Assembly: GCF_042849255.1 (NCBI RefSeq)
Contig: NZ_AP026866.1
Coordinates: 2,976,001 to 3,040,000 of the forward strand
Source: Oceaniferula spumae
Lineage (GTDB): Bacteria > Verrucomicrobiota > Verrucomicrobiia > Verrucomicrobiales > Akkermansiaceae
Direction: 5' to 3'
Length of the DNA: 64,000 nt
Of the stretch, positions 16,590-26,349 are shown in pieces; position 1 is the stretch's first letter, and each line of letters opens with the position of its first letter. The position numbers and the translations under genes were made by a program. The notes below the pieces were generated by a model that did not search any database, was not told where the DNA came from, and saw only the letters and a list, made by a program, of their open reading frames with translations.

Positions 16590-18836
16590 TTAATTCTTTT
16601 TCGTTGTTAGGACAACGGAGTTACCCTTGCCTAGGTCACGGACTTTTCCACGACTACGGATAATGTTGTTTTCGGAAAGCTTTCCGATGACGATAGGGAG
16701 GTTGGTGTCATTCACCAGCGAGATGCCAGTGGCGCGGTAGTCTTTGGGAGCGAACTTTTTAAAGTGCGCCTCCATGCCAGCTGGAACCTTGGGGTAATCG
16801 ACACTGAGGTAGTCGAAGCGGAGTGGGTATCCGATGATGATCGGGCGTGTTGAAAGGGGAGCTTTGGCAGTGAATTTGATCCGGTGGTTTTTCCCTTTGA
16901 GTGCGGCGATCGGATGGTCGCCGAGGGCATGGGGTGAGGGCAGGATTTCGAGATCAATTTTTTGGGAGTGATGGGAGTCCGAGTGGATGTAGAGCAGCGG
17001 ACCATAGGCGGCATTTCCACTGGATCGGGTGATGGTTCCGCGATTCGGGAGGGAGTAAGCTTGGTTGATGCAGTCCAGGACTTTGCAGTCGGTGACCGTG
17101 GCGCTTCTTGCCATATAGAGCTTGATGCCACCTCGCGCTTTGCTGACTTTACAGTTTTCCACCGTCATGTGGCCGGTGCCGCTGTAGGCTCGAATGCCGT
17201 CTTCCATGAGGTTGATCATGTGGTTCCTGGGAATCGCGAGTCCGTGCATGTCTTCGGGCCACTGGATTTTATAGCCAAATTTTTTGGCGAGATCCTTGGG
17301 ATGGTTTTCTTTGTAGATGTCGTTGGTGGCGCGAACTTCACCGGTGACTTCGCAGTTACGGACGGTGATTTGATCGCCGCCTTGGACGAAGATGGCATGA
17401 CCGAAGGCTTCCATTTTTACAGAGCAGCCATCGAGGATATTGTGATCTCCTGTCATGAGAATGCCGGAATGTTTGTGCAAGGGGATGACGGCGCCGCCAC
17501 CGATGCCGTAGATGTTTCCGTAACCATAAGGCGAGGAGCCTCGGACCGTGACGTGACAGCCGTGGAGCTGGATATGATCGCCCTCAAGCCTGATTTCGGT
17601 CATGGCTCGCACTGGATAGTGAGCGGGATTCTGGTTGTAGCTTCCAAAATCGATCGGCTTTCCGTTGTGAGCCGGGTGGGTATTTTCAAAACGACCACCA
17701 GTGATGGTGACATGATCGCCGGTGACGAGATAGACGGCTATGCCTCTGCGGCTGCGTCGTCTGCGGTTATCTTTACCGCCTTTTTTGACCTGCCCGTTCA
17801 GAAGGCTGATGGGAGTTTGAATTGTGACTCCGGAGAAAACGATGCGGTTGTTAGAACCCGAGAAGTGCACGCCTGTGTGTCCGTCGATCATATCCGGCAG
17901 GACATAGGTGCCGGGAGTCATCACGATGTGCTGATCGCTCTTGGCCACGGCTTTGCGGAGGTCTTTGATCGATGAGACGGTGACGGTTTTGTCGGCCGGA
18001 GTGAGGGAGTGGACTTTGAAATTCGAGTAGATGTGATGACTCCCGACCATGCGGAAACCAAAGTAACCTTCACGGTAAACGGGGTGATGTTCGGGGGTGT
18101 ATTTCGCTTTGCGAGTGGCCCGTTTGCCATCGGAGCTGCGGCTTTCAATCTGGATATCATCGCCGTGAGCCATTTCGTAAACTAGCTTACCATCGACGAT
18201 GTACTGGATCACATCGTCGTAGGCCACGAGTTGGATATGCATGCGTTGGTCCGGCTTGATCAGATAATCAGGCGATCCATCGCGAGAGGTCAGTGCGGGG
18301 TGATCGGCAGGTTTTCCGTCTAACACACGAGGATACCGGCGCATGCGTGTGGTGGTGTTTTTACCTCCGCCGGTGCTGGCGTAGTAGCCGTGGATGGGAT
18401 CGTAGCTGCTGAATTCTCCGGTGAATTGATTGGTATCAAAAAGTTTCTCATCCGGATCGCTGGCCATCCAAAAGTTATTGATGTCCGTGGGTTGCAAGTT
18501 TTTGTTGTCCTGGGCTGAACTTGGACAGAGCACATCGTAGCTGATGGTGACGCGGGTTTTGAGTTTCTTTTTGAACCAGATCGTGGCGCCACGCCCGGGT
18601 AGGTAACAATCGAGCGAGCGATCTTTCGCGATCACTTTTGCAGCGGGTGCGTTTGGATTGGGTTGAACCTGAACAACCCACTGATCGAGGTTTTTGAAAT
18701 TATCCTGGGCGATCAGCGGCCCCACTTTGAAAAGTCCGACACCTTTGCCCGCAACGACCGGCTGTGCTGCTGTCATAGTTGTCACACTCAGGAAAATGAA
18801 ACTGCAGAGAGTGATAACACGGGTGAGAGATTTCAT
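16590..18836 (-). CDS. Secreted DUF6250-like plus right-handed beta-helix protein
   Basis: The ATG at 18836 gives 748 residues with a signal peptide (MKSLTRVITLCSFIFLSVTT). Residues ~45-285 resemble a DUF6250/concanavalin-like module with many aromatics (YDVLCPSSAQDNKNL, YDPIHGYYASTGGGKN). From ~295 to ~690 comes a parallel beta-helix with pectate-lyase-like rungs (IVMTPGTYVLPDMIDG, NRIVFSGVTIQTP). Relatives are polysaccharide lyases or glycan-binding proteins; the substrate is unknown. It converges on the LRR gene and diverges from the ThuA gene. Confidence 0.75.
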   Translation of the reverse strand: MKSLTRVITLCSFIFLSVTTMTAAQPVVAGKGVGLFKVGPLIAQDNFKNLDQWVVQVQPNPNAPAAKVIAKDRSLDCYLPGRGATIWFKKKLKTRVTISYDVLCPSSAQDNKNLQPTDINNFWMASDPDEKLFDTNQFTGEFSSYDPIHGYYASTGGGKNTTTRMRRYPRVLDGKPADHPALTSRDGSPDYLIKPDQRMHIQLVAYDDVIQYIVDGKLVYEMAHGDDIQIESRSSDGKRATRKAKYTPEHHPVYREGYFGFRMVGSHHIYSNFKVHSLTPADKTVTVSSIKDLRKAVAKSDQHIVMTPGTYVLPDMIDGHTGVHFSGSNNRIVFSGVTIQTPISLLNGQVKKGGKDNRRRRSRRGIAVYLVTGDHVTITGGRFENTHPAHNGKPIDFGSYNQNPAHYPVRAMTEIRLEGDHIQLHGCHVTVRGSSPYGYGNIYGIGGGAVIPLHKHSGILMTGDHNILDGCSVKMEAFGHAIFVQGGDQITVRNCEVTGEVRATNDIYKENHPKDLAKKFGYKIQWPEDMHGLAIPRNHMINLMEDGIRAYSGTGHMTVENCKVSKARGGIKLYMARSATVTDCKVLDCINQAYSLPNRGTITRSSGNAAYGPLLYIHSDSHHSQKIDLEILPSPHALGDHPIAALKGKNHRIKFTAKAPLSTRPIIIGYPLRFDYLSVDYPKVPAGMEAHFKKFAPKDYRATGISLVNDTNLPIVIGKLSENNIIRSRGKVRDLGKGNSVVLTTKKN

Positions 18837-19164
18837 GAAGTTGGGTATTAGGAAAATTTGGTGAGAGTCGAAACCGTTGGTGGTGCTGTTTCTTGATGAA
18901 ACGCTTATACTATTTACGTGCACGAGTAAGAATCTTACGAAGAAAAGTAGCTGTATCTCATTGTGACAGTATAGCGGTTGTATTTAAAGTGGAGCGTTCC
19001 TTTTGTTCTTTGTCAGGAAGTGCCCGGAATTCGTGCGGGCAGGCATCGCAGGGGGGCGCAGATGGCCGGGCTGATTTTAACTGACAGACAAATAGACGAT
19101 TCGAGCAAGATGACGAAATCCTTTATCGTATCCACCTTTTGCACCTCTATTGTCCCCTTTCAAC
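18837..19164. other. Divergent intergenic region
   Basis: About 330 bp between the beta-helix gene and the ThuA-like gene hold no convincing ORF. TGCCCG and CGGGCA at about 19020-19041 form a 6-bp inverted repeat without a T run. A TAATAC box lies 8 nt before the beta-helix ATG. No clear -35 partner was found. Confidence 0.4.
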
Positions 19165-20046
19165 ATGCTCCTATTACCCAAAATAACCGTCATCAAGCTG
19201 CTGGCACTCGTGCTCGCCTTGCTACTCGTTCCTATTCACGCCGAAGAAGACACCCGACCGCATGTGGTCTTTGTCATCGGCCCGCCACACTATTCTCCGG
19301 AATTGACGATGCCGGTTTTCGCTAAGGAACTGGAGCGGCTCGGTTTCCGAACGACCCTGGTATCGGGCGATAAGAAGTCGGAAAAAAGGACCGAGAATGT
19401 GCTGCCCGGCATCGAGGCGCTGGCGGACGCTGATCTGGCGATTTTCTTCATGCGCTTTCTGAAACTTCCTGACGCCGAGTGGCAACCGATTGAAGACTAT
19501 CTGAAATCAGGCAAACCCGTCATCGGACTGCGCACCGCGAGCCATGCTTTCAAATATCCGAAGGATCACCCCCGCTTTGCCTGGAATGAAGGATTTGGCA
19601 CCCGCGCCTTGGGCAGCCCCTACATCGTGCATCAGGCTGGCACCACGAAGATCAAAGTAATCGAGGAAAATACCAACCACCCAATCATGGCTAACATTCC
19701 GAAAAAGGAGTGGGTCTCGCGTGGCACCCTTTACCTCGCCCATCTTGGAAAAGGCGCTGTGCCCTTGGTGGAAGGCAGCGGTAAGGGAAGAGAGCGCGTG
19801 ATCAAAAAGAGCTTCGGAACGGTAAACGTCAAAGTGCATGAAACTGCCCCCGTCGCATGGGCATGGAAAAACGAATGGGGCGGCAAGGTCTTCGGCACCT
19901 CCTTCGGTCACCCCGGGGATTTTGCGGAACCCTCATTCACCAGGATGTTAGTGAACTCCGTTTACTGGTCGCTCGATAAGCCGGTGCCATCGGCAGAAAC
20001 CAAAATCAATACCTGGGACATCAAGCGTGCCGATAAGAAACACTAA
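19165..20046 (+). CDS. Secreted ThuA-like protein
   Basis: The ATG at 19165 gives 293 residues with a signal peptide (~1-26). The ThuA fold (glutamine-amidotransferase-like flavodoxin architecture) is seen as VVFVIGPPHYSPELTMPVFAKEL, LADADLAIFFMRF, KPVIGLRTASHAF and GGKVFGTSFGHPGDF. ThuA proteins are linked to trehalose and other sugar use; biochemical activity is poorly known. It is first of three genes, with only 4 bp to the next, so this is an operon. Confidence 0.85.
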   Translation: MLLLPKITVIKLLALVLALLLVPIHAEEDTRPHVVFVIGPPHYSPELTMPVFAKELERLGFRTTLVSGDKKSEKRTENVLPGIEALADADLAIFFMRFLKLPDAEWQPIEDYLKSGKPVIGLRTASHAFKYPKDHPRFAWNEGFGTRALGSPYIVHQAGTTKIKVIEENTNHPIMANIPKKEWVSRGTLYLAHLGKGAVPLVEGSGKGRERVIKKSFGTVNVKVHETAPVAWAWKNEWGGKVFGTSFGHPGDFAEPSFTRMLVNSVYWSLDKPVPSAETKINTWDIKRADKKH

Positions 20047-20050
20047 AACC

Positions 20051-21265
20051 ATGAACCGCTTTCTTCCCCTCATCGGCGCCATCCTGCTCACCACTCCGGC
20101 ACAGGCGGACTCGATTGTTCGCGATGGCGACCACATCGCCATCGTCGGAAACACTTTCGCGGACCAGCTTCGCAACCATGGTTACATGGAGACGCTGCTG
20201 CAGCAGCACGCAGACATCTCGCTGCGCAATCTCGGCTGGGCAGGGGACACGCTCACTCAGCGCGATCGGCCGACGAATTTTCCCACTGAAGAAACCACAC
20301 TCACCGAGCAGAAGACAGATGTCATCATCGCCTGCTTTGGCATGGGGGAAGCTTTTGCCGGAGAGCAAGGGGTCGCTGCTTTTAAGAACAATCTCAAGGC
20401 ATTCATCGCCTCTCACAAAGCAAAGAAATACAACGGTCAATCATCTGCCAGACTGGTCATCGTTTCTCCCATCGCCTACGAAGATCACGGACTAACAACT
20501 CCGAATGCCGCGGCAAGAGACAAGGACTTGGCCGCCTACACCGCCGCGGCCAAGGAAACGGCATCCGCAGTAGGTGTCCCCTTCATCGATCTCTATACAC
20601 CGACGCGTGCCATGATGGATAAGTCCGGCAGCAAAAAATACACAACCAATGGTATTCATCTAACACCACTCGGATACTGGGCTGTCAGCCACATCCTCGC
20701 TGGCAAACTTGTCGAGGGAGCAGCCGAGCCATGGGGACTGACCATTGATGCCCAGGCTAAAACCAGCACTGCCGACGGCGTGAAACTTTCGGCGATCAAA
20801 GCCGAAAAGAAGAACCTCTCATTCTCGGTCACAGAAACCACCGCCGCCAGTCCGCCACCGCCGACCAATGGCAAGACACCTGCACACTTTGCGAAGCAAC
20901 GCGACACGCTCACCATCAAGAATCTTTCCCCTGGTGAATACACCCTGACCATTGATGGCGTCGATATCTCCACCGCTGACCATGTCGAATGGGCACAGGG
21001 AGTGACGATCGATTCATCACCTGCTCACAAGGAGGCGCAAAATTTCCGTGAAGAGGTAAAGGATAAAAACCTCCAGTTTCTCTACAACTGGAAGGCGCTG
21101 AACCAAGTTCACATCGTTGGTGAGCGCAAGCGTTCTCCATCCGGTAAAGCTCTACCCGCCGAACAAATTGAGTTCAACAACCTGGCCATACAGAAGGAAA
21201 AAATCCTCCGCCAGCCACGCGAAGTGAAGACCCGCGAGTGGAAACTTACTTCTCACGGACTCTAA
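20051..21265 (+). CDS. Secreted SGNH/GDSL-family hydrolase
   Basis: The ATG at 20051 gives 404 residues with a signal peptide ending at about AQA. Block I is present in altered form (IVRDGDHIAIVGNTFADQL; the usual GDS Ser is Asn/Thr here), followed by RNLGWAGDTL, IIACFGMGEAF and the C-terminal block NGIHLTPLGYWAVSH with its catalytic His. Because the nucleophile block is atypical, activity is uncertain. It lies in the ThuA-SGNH-heme operon. Confidence 0.8.
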   Translation: MNRFLPLIGAILLTTPAQADSIVRDGDHIAIVGNTFADQLRNHGYMETLLQQHADISLRNLGWAGDTLTQRDRPTNFPTEETTLTEQKTDVIIACFGMGEAFAGEQGVAAFKNNLKAFIASHKAKKYNGQSSARLVIVSPIAYEDHGLTTPNAAARDKDLAAYTAAAKETASAVGVPFIDLYTPTRAMMDKSGSKKYTTNGIHLTPLGYWAVSHILAGKLVEGAAEPWGLTIDAQAKTSTADGVKLSAIKAEKKNLSFSVTETTAASPPPPTNGKTPAHFAKQRDTLTIKNLSPGEYTLTIDGVDISTADHVEWAQGVTIDSSPAHKEAQNFREEVKDKNLQFLYNWKALNQVHIVGERKRSPSGKALPAEQIEFNNLAIQKEKILRQPREVKTREWKLTSHGL

Positions 21266-21283
21266 CATTTCACCACTCTTATC

Positions 21284-24200
21284 ATGAAAATTTTACCCGT
21301 CACCATCGCCACAGCCATTTTGGCGTGCGGAGCCGTTTGCGCCCAGGACACCAAAGGGATCAAGACCGCCAACCTCAAGGGCGCGGATCTCGAGCTGATG
21401 AACAATCATGACCCGGCATCCCAGCTGGAGAACTTCATCATGCTTGATGGCTACGAGGCGAATTTGTTCGCCTCCGAGCCGATGATTGAGAATCCGGTGC
21501 ACATGCAGTGGGACTCCCGTGGCCGACTCTGGGTAGCCTGCTCGTGGACCTATCCGCAGTTGAAACCCGGCGAGAAAGCAAACGATAAGATCATCATCCT
21601 CGAGGATACCGACAACGATGGCAAAGCCGATAAGTCCACCGTATTTGCCGACGGACTCTACCTGCCCACCGGTATCGAGCTGGCAGACGGCGGCTGCTAC
21701 ATCGCCCAGTCACCCGATGTGTTTTTCTACAAAGATACCGATGGTGACGACGTTGCAGATGTCAAAGAACTCGCTCTAACAGGGTTCGGCATTGAAGACA
21801 GCCATCACTCCATCAGTGCGTGGCGGCGCGGCCCGGGCGGCTGGCTGTATTTCCAAGAGGGGATTTTTCTGCACACACAGGTGGAGACATCGCGCGGCAT
21901 GGTGCGGAATTTCAACGGCGGCATCTATCAGTATAACCCGCGCACCAAGGAGCTGCGCGTCTTCTGCTCAGGCACCGGTGGAAATCCTTGGGGCCACGTC
22001 TTCGATGACTGGGGCCAGTCGTTTATGGTGAACAATCCCAAGATCATGTATATCTCACCCGCTACGGGAAACAGCGGTGAGAATATCAATGTGGAGACCC
22101 TCATCAAGACCACCAAGCAATGCGGTGGTGATCTTGCGCGTGGCAGCCACGTCGGCGACGACCTGCGCAACCAGCTTCTGACCGGGCGGTTCAAGGATCG
22201 CTCGGTGGTGCGTTATGAATTTATCGAAAAGGGCTCAGGTTTCAGCGCGAGCGTGCTTGAACCGTTGATAAAATCCAAACACCCGAATTTCCGTCCGGTC
22301 GATGTCAAGATGGGTCCGGACGGCGCGGTTTACGTGGCAGATTGGTATAACTCCATCATCAACCACGCGCAGCACGATTTCCGTGACCCTCGCCGCGACA
22401 ACAGCCACGGCCGCATCTGGCGCATTACCAAAAAAGGCAGCCCGCTGGTGGCCAAGCCCAAACTGGTCGGACAACCCATCCCCGATCTGGTCGCTCAGCT
22501 CGGCAGCCCGGAGGCGTGGAACCGGCATCAGGCAAGGAAAGAACTTAGCGAGCGCGACGGCGATGTGGTGCTTGCCGCGCTGGAGGCATGGGTGGCAAAA
22601 CTCGATCCAGCCAGCGCGAACCATGACCTCAGTCTGGTCGAGGCAATGTGGGCCTGCCAGAATGTCGAGCGAGTCAGCGAAACGATTCTCAACAAAGTGA
22701 TCGCCGCAAAGGACGGCCACGCCCGCTCCACCGCCGCACGGATTCTCAGGTATTGGTTTCCCCATGTCACGGATCCCATCGCCATGATTGCAAAGCTCGC
22801 AGCCGACCCCTTTCCCCGCACCCGCATGGAGGCCGTGCTCTCAGCAGGTTTCATCCCTGATGCCGCCGCCTATGCCGCCGCCTTGAATGCGATCGATCAG
22901 CCCACCGATCCCTCGATCAATCTGGCACTGTCACAGACGAAAAAAGCGCTGCAAAGTCACTGGGCTCCCGCGTTGAGAGCCGGAACCTTGGTGTTTTCCA
23001 AACCATCACACAAAGAGTTCGTGGAAAAGGGTGCCGGTATTGGCTTCGACAAACGACTCGCCGCATTTCTTAAAAATCCATCGCCCACCGAGGAAGAAAT
23101 CAAATCGGTCAAAGAGCAACTGGCCAGTTCCGGAACAGATGCCGAGGTCATTGCGGTGCTGAAAAAAATCACTAACAAGGACGGTCTCAGCGATGCCGCA
23201 ACCGTCGCGATGTTAGAGGCTTTGAAAGAAATTAACCTCAAAGACAAACGCGCCAAGAAGACCCGCAGATTGGTGGGTGCTTTGAGATTGCTGCTGAAAC
23301 ACGACAACGAAGATATCGTCCGCCTCGCCGCAGAAAATATGGGACACTTTGGATCCGTGGAATCAGGCAAACATCTGCTCGCCTTGCTGAAATCTAACAA
23401 TGGCAGCGCCGTCCGTAGTGCCGCTGCCGTTTCGCTCGGTCAATTGGGCAAGCCGGATCTGACAGCCCAACTTCAGGAGCTAAGCGCAAAGGGAGACATC
23501 GCCACTCGCTACGCTGCGACTTTAGGTCTGATCCACGCCGATCTGGATGCCGGCGTGATCGCTGCCGTGAAGCTGCTGGCCGAGGACCCAGGCCAAGAGA
23601 ATCCCTTGCCAGTCATCCAAGCCATCCTCGCCAACCGCAAGGGAGCAAACGCACTTGCCAAGAAACTCACCGGCGTGACTTTGCATCCGGATGTTGTTGA
23701 TCGAGTTGCCACCTTCCACCGCACCTCCGGCCAGCTGCCCACGGACATCGCCGCCTTTTTCAAAACCTCTCCAGCCACCGGCTCATCGCTGAGTGCCAAG
23801 CTGATGGCGGAAAATGAGAAAGCGCTGGTAGCGGATGTCATCAAGCTAGGCGACCCACATCGAGGTGAGACGATTTACCGCCGCAAGGCACTCGCCTGCA
23901 CCGCCTGCCACGCGATCGGTTCCGCTGGCCCTCAGATCGGCCCTAACCTCGCGACCATCGGTTCCGCGGCACAGGCAGGTTACATGGTCGAGTCCATCCT
24001 CAAGCCCAACGCCGCCATCGCAGAGCACTACGAAAACATCCTCTTCACCATGAAAGACGGCACTTCGCGTATGGGAGTGGTGAGCCACAAAACGAACGAC
24101 CAAGTCGTTCTGATCGACTCGGCTCAGGGAGGAAAAGAAGTGATCCTACGCGCCGATGAGATCGCCAAGGAACAGAGCATGCCCTCGCTGATGCCCGCCG

Positions 24201-24685
24201 GACTGGCCGATCAGTTGGCGAACCGACAGGAGTTTCTCGATCTCGCCAAGTTCCTCTCAGTGCTCGGTCAGATTGGTGACTTCGCCAACGACGAAAGCCC
24301 CGTGATCCGCAAGTGGCAGCTGACCGCCGCCCCGAAGGGTGATCAGCTTCCCGATGACCAAGCCCCATGGCTTACCGCCTACAGCAAAGTGAACGGTGAG
24401 CTCCCTGCCGCCGACCTGCCCGCTGGTGACGCCGTCATGGCAAACGGTGCCGTCAATGTTCTCACTGCCGGAAAGACGATGCTCAAAATCAATAAGCTGA
24501 ATGGCCTCCGTCTGTGGATCGATGGCAAGGAAATCAAAGACCTGACCTCCGTCATCTCTCTCGAACAAGGCCGCCGCGTCTTCACCTTCCGCATCGACCG
24601 TAAAGCCAGAGAATCCGGCTTACGGGTCGAGTTCGCCATTCCTAACGGATCATCCATCAAGTTGCAACCGGAAGGTGGAGTCTAA
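21284..24685 (+). CDS. PVC-type heme-binding CxxCH protein (propeller-HEAT-cytochrome c)
   Basis: The protein has 1133 residues with a signal peptide (~1-20). Residues ~45-390 are a six-bladed-propeller sugar-dehydrogenase-like domain (NPVHMQWDSRGRLWVACSW, then WDDWGQSF-like blades and MGPDGAVYVADWYN). Residues ~400-820 are HEAT-like helical repeats. A cytochrome c domain follows with CTACH at about 870 and the IGPNLATIG methionine region. A C-terminal beta domain closes the protein. These giant secreted proteins are specific to Planctomycetes/Verrucomicrobia and are thought to oxidise carbohydrates. It is last in the ThuA operon. Confidence 0.9.
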   Translation: MKILPVTIATAILACGAVCAQDTKGIKTANLKGADLELMNNHDPASQLENFIMLDGYEANLFASEPMIENPVHMQWDSRGRLWVACSWTYPQLKPGEKANDKIIILEDTDNDGKADKSTVFADGLYLPTGIELADGGCYIAQSPDVFFYKDTDGDDVADVKELALTGFGIEDSHHSISAWRRGPGGWLYFQEGIFLHTQVETSRGMVRNFNGGIYQYNPRTKELRVFCSGTGGNPWGHVFDDWGQSFMVNNPKIMYISPATGNSGENINVETLIKTTKQCGGDLARGSHVGDDLRNQLLTGRFKDRSVVRYEFIEKGSGFSASVLEPLIKSKHPNFRPVDVKMGPDGAVYVADWYNSIINHAQHDFRDPRRDNSHGRIWRITKKGSPLVAKPKLVGQPIPDLVAQLGSPEAWNRHQARKELSERDGDVVLAALEAWVAKLDPASANHDLSLVEAMWACQNVERVSETILNKVIAAKDGHARSTAARILRYWFPHVTDPIAMIAKLAADPFPRTRMEAVLSAGFIPDAAAYAAALNAIDQPTDPSINLALSQTKKALQSHWAPALRAGTLVFSKPSHKEFVEKGAGIGFDKRLAAFLKNPSPTEEEIKSVKEQLASSGTDAEVIAVLKKITNKDGLSDAATVAMLEALKEINLKDKRAKKTRRLVGALRLLLKHDNEDIVRLAAENMGHFGSVESGKHLLALLKSNNGSAVRSAAAVSLGQLGKPDLTAQLQELSAKGDIATRYAATLGLIHADLDAGVIAAVKLLAEDPGQENPLPVIQAILANRKGANALAKKLTGVTLHPDVVDRVATFHRTSGQLPTDIAAFFKTSPATGSSLSAKLMAENEKALVADVIKLGDPHRGETIYRRKALACTACHAIGSAGPQIGPNLATIGSAAQAGYMVESILKPNAAIAEHYENILFTMKDGTSRMGVVSHKTNDQVVLIDSAQGGKEVILRADEIAKEQSMPSLMPAGLADQLANRQEFLDLAKFLSVLGQIGDFANDESPVIRKWQLTAAPKGDQLPDDQAPWLTAYSKVNGELPAADLPAGDAVMANGAVNVLTAGKTMLKINKLNGLRLWIDGKEIKDLTSVISLEQGRRVFTFRIDRKARESGLRVEFAIPNGSSIKLQPEGGV

Positions 24686-24712
24686 ATCGGTTAGAAAGGC
24701 GGCTGGTCAGTT

Positions 24713-26125
24713 TTACTTCTTCTCCGATGCCTTCTTCTTACCTTGTCCGAAAGCTGGATTTGGCTCCGTAGGGATGTCGGCATCGGCGGCTTTGTGCCAG
24801 GCCTTGAGCTTGGTCAGTAGCTCGGCGGCTTTTTCAGGGTTGGCTTTGACGAGGTTCTTGGTTTCGGACCGGTCGTCTTTGAGGTTGAAGAGTTCAGTGG
24901 AGTTGTCTTCGAAATAAAGCACCAGTTTCCAATCGCCTGATCGGATCACACTGCAGGGGCTGGAGCGCCACTCGGGGTCATGGGCACCTTCCATGCCTTT
25001 TTTTCCATAGGACTGCAGGTAGCATGGGAAATGCCAGAAGAGATCGCGCTTGGCCAGATCTTGACCCGCTAGAAGGCCGCTGATGTCTTGACCGTCGAGG
25101 GTGTCAGGCTGCTTGGCTCCTGTGGCCTGCGCGAGGGTGGGGAAGAGGTCGACCTGGTGGACGGGAACATCGGAGCTGCTACCGGCTTTGGTTTTCCCCG
25201 GCCATCTGACGAAGAAAGGAACACGGATGCCGCCCTCGTAAAACATGCCCTTGGTGCCGCGCAGAGGTTTGGCGTTTGAGGCTGGGCCGTAGGGACCGTT
25301 GTCGCTGGTGAAGATGACGATGGTGTTGTCCGCGATGCCTTGCTTGTCGAGATTGTCGAGAATTTTGCCGATGGCTAGATCCATGGATTCCACCATCGCG
25401 GCATACTTCGCGTTCGTATGATGTTTTCCAGCTTTCTTCTTGTTGTATTTGGCGGTGAGATCTTCGCGCGCTTGGATAGGCGTGTGCACTGAGTAGAATG
25501 CCATGTAGGCGAAGAACGGTTTCTCTGCCTTGTGCTGTTCGTTGATCCAGACGTTGAGGTCGGTAGAAAGTCGGTCGGGCAGATGCTCGCCTTTCGGGCC
25601 GTCAGGAAGCTGGGGGTTTTTATAGGGAGGAAAATATCCGCCGCGTGGGGTGCCGGTGTGGTTTCCGCCGATGTTGTGGTCGAAGCCAAACTTGGTGGGG
25701 TCTTGGGAAACGTGCCATTTGCCAGTGTGGCAGGTCGCATACCCGGCAGCCTTGAGTGCCTGCGGAATGGTGGTGAATTTTGCGTCAAGATCCTCGATGT
25801 TTTTGACGGGGACGAGTTTTCTTTTGGCAGCATTGCCCCGATCCGAGTTGCCGACGGTGTAGATCTTGTGCCGAGTGGTGTAGAGGCCGGTCATCAGGGA
25901 GGCGCGTGAGGGAGCGCAGTTGGCACAGGGCGCGTATCCATTGGTGAAACGCATGCCGGAAGCCTGAAGCTGGTCAAGATTGGGCGTTTCATAAAAATCG
26001 GATCCCTGACCAGAGGTATCGGTGTAGCCAAAGTCATCCGCGTAGATCAGGATGATATTGGGTTGTTTGGCAAAAAGCGCAGCGGGTAGCAGCGCGAGAG
26101 TGATAACAGTGAAGAGGAATTTCAT
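24713..26125 (-). CDS. Secreted sulfatase, arylsulfatase A-like
   Basis: The ATG at 26125 gives 470 residues with signal peptide MKFLFTVITLALLPAALFA. The metal strand is IILIYADDFGYTDTS and the formylglycine motif CAPSR has its Cys at residue 70. Also seen are GKWHVS, HTPIQAREDL and TSDNGPYGPASN. This fits S1 sulfatases active on sulfated glycans. Its end is 27 bp from the convergent heme-protein gene, suggesting shared transcript ends. A perfect TTGACA box lies in the divergent upstream region. Confidence 0.92.
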   Translation of the reverse strand: MKFLFTVITLALLPAALFAKQPNIILIYADDFGYTDTSGQGSDFYETPNLDQLQASGMRFTNGYAPCANCAPSRASLMTGLYTTRHKIYTVGNSDRGNAAKRKLVPVKNIEDLDAKFTTIPQALKAAGYATCHTGKWHVSQDPTKFGFDHNIGGNHTGTPRGGYFPPYKNPQLPDGPKGEHLPDRLSTDLNVWINEQHKAEKPFFAYMAFYSVHTPIQAREDLTAKYNKKKAGKHHTNAKYAAMVESMDLAIGKILDNLDKQGIADNTIVIFTSDNGPYGPASNAKPLRGTKGMFYEGGIRVPFFVRWPGKTKAGSSSDVPVHQVDLFPTLAQATGAKQPDTLDGQDISGLLAGQDLAKRDLFWHFPCYLQSYGKKGMEGAHDPEWRSSPCSVIRSGDWKLVLYFEDNSTELFNLKDDRSETKNLVKANPEKAAELLTKLKAWHKAADADIPTEPNPAFGQGKKKASEKK

Positions 26126-26153
26126 GAGGTTGTGGATCTGGAACTTGTGATGG

Positions 26154-26182
26154 ATACTTTGGGTTAAGAGACAATTTGTCAA
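26154..26182 (-). promoter_or_regulatory. Promoter candidate of the sulfatase with overlapping palindrome
   Basis: On the minus strand TTGACA (26182-26177), a 17-bp spacer and AAGTAT (26159-26154). The perfect palindrome GACAATTTGTC (26170-26180) overlaps the -35 box and could be an operator. Confidence 0.4.
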
Positions 26183-26276
26183 TTGGTTGAACTTCCTAGC
26201 TTGTGAAAGAATGATTATGATCTTCGACATTTGAACTTTGGTCTGACTCAACATGGGGCAGACTGATCGGTTGATT

Positions 26277-26293
26277 CACTTTTTCAAAAAGTG
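26277..26293. promoter_or_regulatory. Perfect inverted repeat in divergent promoter region
   Basis: CACTTTTT and AAAAAGTG are separated by one base. The site lies between the divergent sulfatase and DsbD-alpha-like genes and could bind a dimeric regulator. Confidence 0.35.
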
Positions 26294-26349
26294 ACACGCG
26301 AGCCCTTTTAATCCGTTAGCATTCCCGCTGGCTTGTGCTAGAGATGGGC

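Noticed and set aside
16962..17975. 337-residue ORF on the plus strand opposite the beta-helix gene
   Set aside because: It lies wholly antisense to a gene with clear domains, has no signal or family, and looks like a compositional shadow.
18893..19084. 63-residue ORF in the divergent gap
   Set aside because: No domain or ribosome-binding site, and a composition unlike its neighbours. It is best seen as chance.
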